Below are positions 54,107-63,255 of a DNA stretch of 64,000 nucleotides, one piece after another. The notes under the pieces were generated by a model. It did not search any database, was not told the origin of the DNA, and saw only the letters and a list, made by a program, of their open reading frames with translations. Position numbers and translations under genes: made by a program. This DNA is from Locusta migratoria (Eukaryota > Arthropoda > Insecta > Orthoptera > Acrididae). The number at the start of each line of letters is the position of its first letter. Positions within the stretch are counted from its first letter, which is position 1. The stretch lies in assembly GCA_026315105.1 (NCBI GenBank), contig CM048750.1, positions 73,401,797-73,465,796 on the forward strand, in the 5' to 3' direction.

Positions 54107-56113
54107 TCACTGCTGTTCGTTGCTGCACTTGTCACACCACACTCGTCTTTTCTTCTCACATTTCCCACACACTGCTTTCTCACAACCTGAACAAACAGTA
54201 GCTGTGTGATTTCCTTTGCATGAGGTACGAATTTTACACTTCTCTCTCTTTGTTGCCTTCTGTGGTCCACCTTTATTGTCTGCATCATCTCGATCTGACG
54301 TTTTATTTCTTGCTTCCGTATATGGCGCTCGAAGCTCCTCACACAAATCCAGAATATACTCCCGTCTACTAATTCGCTCACCAGTCACTTCCTTATACAA
54401 TACCCATGAATTTATGGCAGCCAAATCAAGAATATTGTAGAATATATGCATTGGCCAACGTCTTGACCCAGCTTTTGTGGAGTACATTCTTGCCATTTGA
54501 TCCACAACGTCGACCCCAAATTTTGTTTCATTATAAAATTGCACTGTTTCAGGAGTCCTCTTCTGACTTTCAGACACAGATACATGAGAGTGAAGTGAAC
54601 TCAATAATAAGACATTTTTATTTGTTTTCCCTTGATAAACTGTTAGGGTTGTACCATCATCATTTTTATACACAACAGTCGAGTGGAGTGGTTGTTTTCG
54701 TGTCTTTGCTGTAGGAGGCACCTCCCTTCGATTACGGTTCAGTGTACCTACTAAAGTTGTGGATGCTGCCCTCAAACGTTTTGCAAGTTTTAGCGAAGTA
54801 AAGTAGCTATCAGTAGTAATATTCACACCTTTGCCTAGGTATGGTTCCATAAGCCTAAGAACGACGTTTTCACCTATGCTTTGGTCAGCTGGTCGAAGGG
54901 GATCGGCACCAGTGTACGGGAATCCATTCAGTATGTATTTACTAGAAACACATACAAGTAGCCACAATTTTATACCAAACTTGTCTGGCTTGCTAGAAAT
55001 GTATTGTGTGAAAGGGCATCTTGTTTTCGAGGGCAAAAGTTGTTCATCAATTGTAACGTAAGGTTCTGCTTTATAGCATGACCTACTGTTTTCAATGAAA
55101 GAATTCCAAATAGCTGAGGCAAGAGCAAATTTGTCAGTCTTGAGACGTTCAGATCTAGTGGACTTTATGTCAAACCTAACATACTTCAGTATTTCAACAA
55201 ATCTATTGCGCCCCATAGTTTGTCTGAAAAACGGAGGACCCCATACTGTTGACCAAAGACCTTTCAGAGGAAAATTCTTTGCCCCATACACCCCTCTTGC
55301 ATACATTATGGCGACAAAGGCATCCAATTCTTCAATGTCTACTGTCCAGGAATCGTCTTGTGTTCGACGACGAGCCTCAGTTTCAGTGCAAAGCTTGATG
55401 TGGCGCATCATGGAGGCACTGAAAATAAGCCGCCAAGCACTAAGGAGTTTCCCATTTTGAATGTTCCTTTTAGCATATGATGTTGGTCCTGGACTCTCTC
55501 GCAGAATGTTACAATTTTGCAGACGACCTGAAAATGTACAGAAGAATTATATTTTTGTAATGTGTATTGTAATAGTATTATACATATATATTTGTTCTTA
55601 TATGCTATCAAATCTAGTTATATTATGCAAAGCTATATCAACTTGTTGTTACTGTTATTTATCATACATATTTTGTATTTAACTAGTGTTTATTTCAATT
55701 TTACCATGTATAACTCTATCTAAAGACCAGACATATTACTGACCTGGGTTAGAGCCCACTGGTACAACTTTCCAGACAGTTCCATCTTTTGCTGTTTCTT
55801 TTTTCTCTTCACTTCCAGAAGAAGAAGCCTTTTTCTGGGTTGTTGATCTTACAGAGTTAGGATTTCGGACACTAGAAGGGAGACTAGCTGTAGAAGCTTC
55901 ATTTTGTTCCAAACTGGTTAGAAAACTAACACTTTCGTTAGAAGAATCACTTCCTTCATCTGCAGACACTGAAACTACCATACGTTCTTCACTGTCCTGA
56001 TCGCTATCGCTATCAGAAACCTCAAATTCTTCACCTGAGCTTTCATCTTCTATTTTTCTTAGTTCTTCTAGTATTTCTGCGTCCGTTAGACCTTTCTTGA
56101 ATTTATAGGTCAT
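54107..56113 (-). CDS. piggyBac transposase, two exons, 596 aa
   Basis: Exon 1 is 56113-55744 and exon 2 is 55527-54107 (stop included). The 216-bp intron (55743-55528) begins GTCAGT and ends TTTTCAG. Splicing inside a glycine codon joins the frames, giving 596 residues, close to the 594 of the founding piggyBac protein. The N-terminus is acidic and Ser-rich (SDSDSDQDSEE). The catalytic core (DDE_Tnp_1_7) has aspartates at about D284 (VTIDEQL), D363 (NITTDSYFT) and D463 (GVDVVDQM), with spacings of 79 and 100 like the family's 78 and 101. The C-terminus has eight Cys and one His within about residues 554-591 (CSGC, CGKC, CDKC), the family's DNA-binding cysteine-rich domain. It cuts and pastes at TTAA in the nucleus. 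No disabling mutation is seen; the intron is predicted, not shown. Confidence 0.9.
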
Positions 56114-56301
56114 GTTTGCAGGGACGACTATCAGATACTGTGACAGACAATAATCGAGAGTATTGCTTCAACAGTCCAACAATCAGTGCTGGAATGTATT
56201 GCATTGTTGTCGCTTATTGAAACAACAAAGCTAAAACAGATGGTTTTATTTGCTACACATTATTACAAGGCAAAATGCTGAAAATACAGAGAAACGCTAA
56301 G

Positions 56302-56334
56302 AGGGGCCAAATTGGCCCTGCGGTCCTTCTAGGT
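56302..56334. promoter_or_regulatory. Subterminal box and palindrome at the right piggyBac end
   Basis: GGGGCCAAATTGGCCC is followed by TGCGGTCCTTCTAGGTAGT. Read in reverse complement this matches the left subterminal stretch CTACTACCTACAAGGACCGC. It is an internal inverted repeat separate from the terminal one. Confidence 0.6.
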
Positions 56335-56479
56335 AGTAATCTTAATATTTCGGAATCTAATAAAAGTAGAACACTCTAAAAGAGGGTACACAATAGTTTA
56401 TATGAATGATGAAAAGTCACAAAATGTCAACTCAAATCAGTTAACGGTTTGCTCAGGACACAAGGGAAAAATCGTTACA

Positions 56480-56496
56480 GGGGCCAATTTGGCCCC
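56480..56496. promoter_or_regulatory. Palindrome adjoining the right terminal repeat of piggyBac
   Basis: GGGGCCAATTTGGCCCC directly precedes TCGGTCCTTCTAGTG, the right TIR. Confidence 0.6.
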
Positions 56497-56744
56497 TCGG
56501 TCCTTCTAGTGTTAAGCTTAACAAACATTTGAACATTTTAATTTACCGACTGCGGCACTCTCATGATGCAGCTGCTGAACAGTTCATAGAAAACTCGAGT
56601 CTCAACACAAATAGGTACACTATTTATACAATTATATTGGCGGTGAATTAAATCTACCATCCGTATGTTGACAACAATACACCTTCTGACAGGGTGGCAG
56701 ATACATCTTCCGATATTGTTCTAAATGTTTGTTTTTTAATTATT

Positions 56745-57480
56745 TGGAACAGTTAGTTCACGAGCGCATTAAAATTGTAAATGGTTTCGGAAACACACTT
56801 GAGTTCTTAGTCACTAATACTCCTGAGCATCACGACGGATACAGGGATAAATGAACCCAAAGTTGTAGCGAGCTCAAATCCGTAACAAAGGTATTCACCA
56901 AAACCAAATGGTAAATACGTCTATTAAAAAAGCAAAAAGAAGATAAAAATTTGGTTGATATCTTCCTAGGAGACAGTCTCCATTTTTTCTAAATTAACTA
57001 CGTAAAGTGAAGACCATATGTGGCTTACTTCAAAGAAATAGTGTCAACAGCATTGGAGGGATTACAGCCAACTAAATTAATAAGAGACTGAACTGGTCCC
57101 CCATAGTAAATAAAACAGAACAGAAAGCTTTTGCAGAAAATTTAGACAAATTCAAAATCCCGAATATTGCCGATGTTTTGCTGAAGCTCGAAATTTTGCG
57201 TGGCTCGTTTAATATTTTTCACAACGAAACTCTTTGTAGAAATGTGGCGGAAAATCAGAGATTCTGGTCCTATGTTATCTACAGCAGCGGAAAGACTAAG
57301 TGAATGCTTTTATTGCGCGATAGCGACGGTAATGTTACTGAAAACAGTGCCACTAAAGCGGAGTTATTAGATGCAGTTTATAGAAATTCTTTCATAAAAT
57401 AAGACGAAGTAAATATTTCACAATTCGAAATGAGAACTGCTGCAGACATAACAAAAGTAAATACCCTTGGTGATCCAAAA
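56745..57480 (+). pseudogene. Decayed LINE fragment, endonuclease end and linker (unit B)
   Basis: The duplicate of 49070-49790 with the same broken frames; no additional coding capacity. Confidence 0.5.
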
Positions 57481-58004
57481 CAAATCATCCGATCAAATAG
57501 GTGATGTAGCAGACGAAATGATAAACTATGTTTTTAAAAAGTTTCTAATGCATAAGAAAAATACGTCTAATGCATTTGTTTATGATTCTTTTGTAACAAT
57601 TATTTTTGAATAGTAAGCTCCTTGCCTTGTTTCCATAGTTTTTACTGGCCTGATTAAAGATAATCAACAACATGGTGAAAAACTTTAATTTTCAAGGACT
57701 ACAGCTAAATGTACTTCATGAGATCTACGTCTACAGTAAAATTATTTCTATCCTTCTCTAATTTTGGGAATTATTTCAATTCTATAGCTGCCGTACTTGT
57801 CAATCTTAAGAGCAGATCTGTGTGTATTTTAGGTGCAATTCTCAAGTTCAGATTCTTTTTAAAACCTAAAGTGTACCTTATCAGTTTAACAAAACTGATA
57901 TTTTTAGGAGCTAATTGCGGCTCTGAAGTTACAGTAATAATTTTAGAACTCACACTCTTTGACGGTATGGCCATAATATTAGAAGGTAGAAAAAAGTTCT
58001 CTTA

Positions 58005-58440
58005 ACGTGTCAACTGTAGGAGCTCTTACCAAAATAGGAAATTGCAAATTGAAAAGCGGTAGATGTAACCATACATTCTGGTTGCAGGAGGATCATTTGA
58101 GTGATGTTTGATGTATTTGCTTCGTTGAGTCAAATTTCACCGCGTATTGATTAAACGCTAGTGAACCGAACTGTGACCAGCTAGCTTCATCATTAAGTTA
58201 TTTAAGGATACTGAGGTCTGATACTCTTTTCAATTTTACAATGAATAAAGGTTGCATCGTTAGGTGGTCCTCACAGGTGTTTCTACGTTCAATACGTCTC
58301 CGTTCTTCGAAAGCAGCTTTCCCTTGCAATCATCCTGTTTTGGAGTAAGCACATATACACCTAATTATCGCGTAACCATTGTAGTGGGCAAAAGGCCTGA
58401 CCCTGGCCGTTGTAATAAATTCCATACTGACGGTCGTACT
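58005..58440. other. Unassigned sequence right of the duplication
   Basis: No gene or repeat was recognised. Confidence 0.4.
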
Positions 58441-58660
58441 ACGAAATGTGGAAGCGACCAGTGTGCATATGTCGGGAAACCGTCCACGGAGTTCTCGGGC
58501 CGGGTGGTGGTGGGTGGGGAGGGGGGGGGGGGAGGAGGAGGAGGAGACAGGGGCACCCGACCCTTCGGAGCAGGTAAAAGTGTGGCAAGTGTCCGGCGTG
58601 GCAAGTGTCCGGACATCGAGTGTAAGAGGGCATGGACGATAGGGGCGCTACAGTCATAGC
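58441..58660. repeat. G-rich tract and inverted 16-bp minisatellite units
   Basis: A G run with GGA repeats (58506-58548) is followed by GTGGCAAGTGTCCGGC and GTGGCAAGTGTCCGGA at 58582-58613. These are the complements of the minisatellite in units A and B. The surroundings are loosely co-linear in inverse orientation with 47820-47900, so this may be a diverged copy of the same larger repeat. Confidence 0.5.
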
Positions 58661-58684
58661 GTGCGACTTATGGGAATTTGAGAT

Positions 58685-58762
58685 GGACGGAGGCGAGCAT
58701 GGGTAGCCAGACGACCGCTAGCTAGAAGCAGAAGACCCGTGTTCGATTCCCGGCCCGGCTCA
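58685..58762 (+). repeat. tRNA-like SINE head remnant
   Basis: GTAGCCAGACGACCGCTAGC is followed by CGTGTTCGATTCCCGGCCCG, a B-box-like motif, and GCTCACAATTT. It resembles the head of a family D-type SINE, without the usual body. Confidence 0.4.
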
Positions 58763-58784
58763 CAATTTCGATGGCACCATTGTT

Positions 58785-59735
58785 TCATTTCAATGCCCTA
58801 ATGCAGCCAATGTCAACCCTTTCCTTCCTAATCTTTCTTCCTTCCGCTCCTTCATAAATTGATTGATTTTTTTTCTCATGGAAGCCAAAGCAGTCTTGGT
58901 CCAACCCGCCACTGCCCGCACCGAAACTAAGTTTATTGTGCGATATCGCTCCCTGTATATCCAATAAAGCCTTGAACAGTGCAAGGAGTCCCTTTACCAG
59001 TTCTTTATTAGACATAATTTCTTCGGGTCTGGTTGTCCCAAATGTTCTGTGCCTTTTACTCTCCAATGCAATGCATTCGAAGATTGGATGTGATGCAGTT
59101 TTATCACCGTCATCACAGATCCTACATTTAGGGTCCTCTTCTGTTATTCCCATTGTATGTAGGTGTTTTTTGAAATTCCCATTGCCTGTCAGCAATAATT
59201 CTAATCTCTCTCCAGTTCAGGCCCAGGATTGCAGAGCTTCTTTTAAAATATGGCGTTGGCATCATTACCTTGACATGTTTTTGTTGATAGACTTTGGTCC
59301 AATATTCTATGTGCTGTCTTCTGAGCCAGCTCCAATTTGATCATTGCCTTGGTGATTGTCAGGACAGGTTCCGGTCCAATAAATGGAGTCTCTGCCCCCA
59401 TCCTGGCTAATCTGTCGGCATGTTCGTTGCCACTGACCCGCGAGTGGCCAGGGACCCACAATAGGTTTACCCCATTGCTTTCCCCTAGCTCCACCGGAAA
59501 CCTGTGACATTCTGCAACAATTTTAGATCTTGTTGCAGGAGCTGCTAGTAATCTCAGGGCTGCCTGGCTGTCTGAATAGATATAGATGATACGGTCTTTG
59601 AAGCACCTATGCAAATTCTCCTATACACACGCCCTGATGGCAGTTATTTCTGCCTGGAATACTGAGTCCAGTTTCCCTAGAAAGATGACGCCCTCCAGTC
59701 TTGGCTGCACCCCGTATACCCCTGCCTAATTTGCA
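58785..59735 (-). pseudogene. 5'-truncated LINE with RNase H domain
   Basis: The minus strand reads GVQPRLEGVIFLGKLDSVFQ AEITAI, YIYSDSQAALRLL, LLWVPGHSRVSGNEHADRLA RMG, then LLTGNGNFKKHLHTMGI and CRICDDGDKTASHPIFEC. This is a ribonuclease H fold (E of QAEITAI, D of YSDSQAAL, D of HADRLA) followed by a CCHC-type zinc knuckle, as in I-type and related LINEs. A stop near 59622 and a frameshift near 59220 disable it. The RT is missing, so it is a 3'-end insertion. The largest open pieces are 59243-59614 and 58785-59195. Confidence 0.75.
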
Positions 59736-59772
59736 AAGATATTGATCTTTTATTACTATTTAGATAACCGCT

Positions 59773-59871
59773 TTCGACTACTTATACTTCATAAACTGCA
59801 GTAGTCATCAGAAGATAGGCTTTTAAACTAGTTAAACTAACTTAGGCTATGGACAATAAACGCACACACAC

Positions 59872-59925
<54 letters not shown>

Positions 59926-59993
59926 GAGGGAGGACTAGAGCCTCCGACTCCGCAGCAAGACGCCTTAGAACGCACGGCCATTCCCGCGAGGCT
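59773..59993 (-). mobile_element. Diverged SINE with a ~60-bp CA microsatellite
   Basis: The minus strand has a tRNA-like head (GGAATGGCCGTGCGTTCTAA, GGCGTCTTGCTGCGGAGTCG), then (GT)n corresponding to 59863-59923. After that come TCCATAGCCTAAGTTAGTTT and a weak GATGACTACTGCAGTTTATG tail. The CA tract sits at the same place as in 2658-3004. Confidence 0.6.
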
Positions 59994-60604
59994 GTCATAA
60001 TCACGTAGGACGTATTTGTGATGGAATAAGAAACTGATTAAAATGGTTAGTATTACTTTTACATTGCTGCGGACTTGCCTCGCATGTTGGATCTGGGATG
60101 ATACTTCTGTTACGCCGACTGGAACTTCGTCTGTGGGTCGTACTATGAATCCAGAACTCATCACCAGTATCATTGTGTCGCGGAAGTTGGGATCACTGTT
60201 CATAAAGTGTAGCATGTCCTAAGTGATTTCCAAACTAAGTTGTTTCTACTCAGTTGTTAGCAACTTCGGAACAGTTTCACTATGGAGGTCCAAATATTAA
60301 GTTAAAACGCAATGAATAGATCCCATACTAATTTTAACATCGTCCACAATCTGATCGTGATTCGTCTATCCTGCATCACCCGGGACATTACGTGATCAAT
60401 AACTAGCAAATTTGTGCATGCTGTGGGCTTGCTTGAATGAAATTCACTCTTGAGTGTGTCTGAGGTATCTTTCAAGTGTTTGTACCACCCTTTTATCTGT
60501 GTGGAACCGTTGCTTTATCCCCAAACACTCGACAAATTTCGAAGATTGTTTCAACGTGAGAATCGCCAACCTTAACACTCCAACAGGCGTACGCATTCGT
60601 GGTT
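59994..60604. other. Unassigned sequence
   Basis: No gene or repeat was recognised. Confidence 0.4.
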
Positions 60605-60800
60605 TAGTAGTGGCGCAGTGGTAATACATTGGACTCGCATACGTGAGGTTGGAGGTTCAAATCCGCCTCCTAATATCCAGATTTATTTTCTCTGTGATTT
60701 CCCTAAATCCAGGCAAACACCAGGAAGGTTCCTTTCAAAGGGCAAAGTCGATTTTATATCCCACTCATGGCAATATAAAATTGACGGAATGTTAAGCTCC
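60605..60800 (+). mobile_element. tRNA-derived SINE of a different family
   Basis: The head TAGTGGCGCAGTGGTAATAC has an A-box-like start and GGAGGTTCAAATCC is the B box. The body reads GTGATTTCCCTAAATCCAGG, CAAACACCAGG and AAGGTTCCTTTCAAAGGGCA. I recognise this body as that of a widespread insect SINE. The 57-bp insert at 14187-14243 may be the tail of this family. Confidence 0.65.
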
Positions 60801-60839
60801 TATATTTCTCCACTCCTTAGTAGTAACACATTTTATTGA

Positions 60840-61186
60840 ATGCACCACTTACATTACACTGCTCTAAAACAATTTATTCCCGGATAAATCAGTGTCAGAT
60901 ATTATAACTTCATTTCAAAACTTGTGCAAGGGAAAAAAACTGCGTTCCTGCGTTGTCCTTGGTAAGGTAATGACCGAAGTTTAATATTAACGGAATGCTA
61001 TTGATATTGTGGATCTCGTAATACTGAATATACACATCATGCACCTAAGTGTATGCGACACTGCCATCATTTGTAAATGTGAATTCCGCTAACGCATGAC
61101 TTTTGTCACCGGTGTACACACAGTCTAACGTATGTTAGCGACCCTTCATCCCGGACATATCCTGTGACTTCCATCTGTTTGGTTCG

Positions 61187-61237
<51 letters not shown>
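60840..61237. other. Unassigned DNA ending in a 49-bp A run
   Basis: An uninterrupted A run lies at 61189-61237. No SINE or LINE body precedes it on the plus strand that I can recognise, so its origin is unknown. Confidence 0.5.
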
Positions 61238-61239
<2 letters not shown>

Positions 61240-61423
61240 GACGGCCCTGTTTAGGTTTTCCTGTAGTTTTATGATTTTTTGCAAACATTTCCGATAAAAA
61301 TAATAAAAAGTTATGGGCGATACGATTACAACTCTACTATTGTGATAATATCTACGCCCTCAACACATAACATTCTCTCTGATCGTATTTTAACAAACTG
61401 CCAAAATTATTTGATATCTGAGT

Positions 61424-61580
61424 TGCCGCGACGGAGCGGCCGAGCGCATTGAGGCGCTATGCTGCGATGCGCGAGGCATCCCCCCTAGGGCATGGATGTT
61501 TGTGCTGTCTTTAGTATAAGGTAGTTCATAAGTAGTTTAGGGACTGATGACCCCGCTGTTAAGTCCCGTAACCTTTGAAC
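61424..61580 (+). mobile_element. tRNA-derived SINE, family B, with internal deletion
   Basis: The head GCCGCGACGGAGCGGCCGAG and GCGCTATGCTGCGATGCGCG lead directly into ATCCCCCCTAGGGCATGG, so the region with the B box is deleted. The tail GGACTGATGACCCCGCTGTT is intact. A 15-bp flanking repeat, ATTTGATATCTGAGT at 61409-61423 and ATTTGATACTTGAGT at 61581-61595, has two mismatches. Confidence 0.8.
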
Positions 61581-62164
61581 ATTTGATACTTGAGTTTAGC
61601 CTTGACAAACATACTCTTTTCTTGAACTTTTACCACTTTAAACTATTCTTTTAACATCTCTACGATATTTTAATCATATTTTTGCGTTAAAATATTATCA
61701 TCTTTCTTGACGGGATAGTTTGTCCTCCTTTTTAAGTTTATTTTCTTTGCCTGTATTGGTTTACGTAAAATGAAGTGACAGAGTCAAATTGCCATTATTT
61801 TTACAAATATCTCTAAAACGGTGCGAATTATGAAAAATAAAAAATAAAAAAGAGAGAAAAGTTGTTGAGTTTCCCTCAACAAATACGATTATCCAATTTT
61901 CGCTGCAATTCAATTTTGTACTCTCAAAAGTACATCACAAGCGGCCTATTTTTTGTGTTACTAACCTATATTTTCTCCGAAAAACATGTAAAAGGCAGGT
62001 TCTGGTCGCTGGTTGCCAATAGTTACGTCTGTAAAATTTGGTGCTAATCGGTTCAAAGGAGCTACCTAAAAAGTGGGAACATGTTACATACAAATAATGT
62101 CAAATTTCCAATATTGTTGCAAATATGTATGAAACGATTCAAGATAAGAAAAAAAAATTATAGC

Positions 62165-62760
62165 AACCATGAAGCTTTCACTCTGCAGCGGAGTGTGCGC
62201 TCACATGAAACTTCCTGGCAGATTGAAATTGTGTGCTGGAACCGGCATTCGAACCTGCGATCTTTGCCTACAGTGGGAATGAGTTTACCGTTTGAGCTAT
62301 CCTCAAGACTTTACTGCTGCCAGTACCTCACCCCCTATTTTCTAAAATTCACAGAAGTTGTCCTGCGAACCTAGCAGTACATGCACTCTTGGAAGAAATG
62401 TTATAGTGGACTCATGGCTAAGCCAAGCCTAAAGGCTAATGTTTGCAGAATGAAACTTTTACTCTGCAGCGGAGTGTGCTTTGAAATATAACCTCTTAAG
62501 CTGTGACTAGGCCATGCATCCACCATATCCGTTGTCCCAGGAGAGCTAGTCCTGTTGGGTTCGCAGGAGAAATTCTGTGAAGTTTGGAAAGGAGGATGCG
62601 AGATACTGGCAGAAGTAAAGTTGTGAGGACGGACCGTGAAGCGCGCCGGTATAGCTCTCATTGTAGAGTGCTTTTCCGCGAAATGCAAACGCCCTAGATT
62701 CGAATCCCGCTTCCGGCACACAATTTTAATCTGCCAGGAAGTTTCAGAAGAGAACGAAGT
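62165..62760. mobile_element. Foldback element made of inverted family D SINE modules
   Basis: The left arm is about 62175-62352: ACTCTGCAGCGGAGTGTGCG, GAAACTTCCTGGCAGATTGA, AATTGTGTGCTGGAACCGG, TGCCAGTACCTCACCCCC. It is repeated inverted in the right arm, about 62550-62755: TACTGGCAGAAGTAAAGTTG, CCGGCACACAATTTTAATCT, GCCAGGAAGTTTC. The loop between holds a further ACTCTGCAGCGGAGTGTGCT. The right arm includes a tRNA-like B box (AGATTCGAATCCCG). No protein is encoded. Confidence 0.7.
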
Positions 62761-62892
62761 TGTAGAGTGTTTTCTCCTCCACTTTCTTTCTCTTGAGCCA
62801 CGTTCCTGCACATGTAGAGTCGGCTTTGTTAATCGGATCTGGGACGTGAGCAGTTACGGCGTGGCCAGATGCCCTTCTTGTCACTAGCCCAT

Positions 62893-63157
62893 GCCTCCCC
62901 CCCCCCCCCCCTCCCGGGAGGAAATGTGCATCCCAAATGTCTGCGTATAGTGTTATAAGTGTGAAAGTGTAAAGTGTTACGAAATGTTTGCAAATCGTGT
63001 AACGGAGGCCAGACTTGGGGACCAGCTCGGTATTCACCTAGGGGTGGCCGGCACGCCGACCGCTTCGTTAATCCGCCGGGCGGATTCTAACCGGGGCCGG
63101 TACGCCTCCCCGTATCGGAAAGCGGTGCTTTAGACCTCACGGCTAATCGAGCGGGTC
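62893..63157 (-). mobile_element. tRNA-derived SINE, family E, ending in a G run
   Basis: The minus-strand head is CGCTCGATTAGCCGTGAGGT, with GGTTAGAATCCGCCC as the B-box equivalent, then GGATTAACGAAGCGGTCGGC and GTGCCGGCCACCCC. It ends with CATTTCCTCCCGGGAGG and a run of about 13 G (the C run at 62898-62911 on the plus strand). I recognise these modules as a distinct grasshopper-type SINE family. Confidence 0.65.
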
Positions 63158-63255
63158 GAGTTTTTCCCTCTACAAACTCGTTTATTCAATTTTCGTCTCG
63201 GATGAACAGTTAAGCAGTTATTTTCATTTAAAATTCGTGCTTTCAAAAGGCGAAA

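Larger units (their letters stand above)
53751..56511 (-). mobile_element. piggyBac-family DNA transposon, apparently intact
   Basis: The 2,761-bp element has TIRs CACTAGAAGGACCG at 53751 and the exact complement ending at 56511, with TTAA on both sides (53747-53750 and 56512-56515). It codes a two-exon transposase on the minus strand. Each end also has a 16-17-bp palindrome of the type GGGGCCAAATTGGCCCC, and one end has an extra subterminal copy. Perfect TIRs, perfect TTAA, an open transposase and an empty site preserved at 48841 all argue for a recent insertion. Confidence 0.93.
53584..56539 (+). mobile_element. tRNA-derived SINE, family B (unit B), interrupted by piggyBac
   Basis: The SINE's 5' part is 53584-53750 and its last ~28 bp are 56512-56539. 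The piggyBac entered the TTAA in its tail (GTCCCTTAAGCTTAAC). Otherwise it matches 48678-48868. Confidence 0.9.
50339..58004. repeat. Tandem duplication, unit B, carrying a piggyBac insertion
   Basis: Co-linear with 45443-50338. Its 7,666 bp equal the 4.9-kb unit plus the 2,761-bp piggyBac and its duplicated TTAA, within a few bases. Homology ends at CTTA (58004), after which the sequence diverges (ACGTGTCAACTG). Confidence 0.9.
61780..63255. repeat. ~310-bp tandem repeat, locus 2, broken by insertions
   Basis: About one unit (61780-62110: ACAAATATCTCTAAAACGGT, GGTTCTGGTCGCTGGTTGCC, AAATTTGGTGCTAATCGGTT) and the start of the next (to ~62160) match the array at 21083-21870. The unit resumes at 63158 (TTTTTCCCTCTACAAACTCG, TTATTCAATTTTCGTC, GATGAACAGTTAAGCAGTTA) and runs to ~63255. 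The ~1 kb between is a foldback SINE and a second SINE. Confidence 0.7.

Noticed and set aside
54082..55061. Plus-strand open frames opposite the piggyBac transposase.
   Set aside because: They are antisense shadows of the transposase exon.
59847..60215. Open frame through the CA microsatellite as a gene.
   Set aside because: The reading frame is kept open by the dinucleotide repeat within a SINE.
61189..61237. Long A run as a processed pseudogene tail.
   Set aside because: No gene-like or retroelement body could be recognised upstream, and I saw no target duplication.
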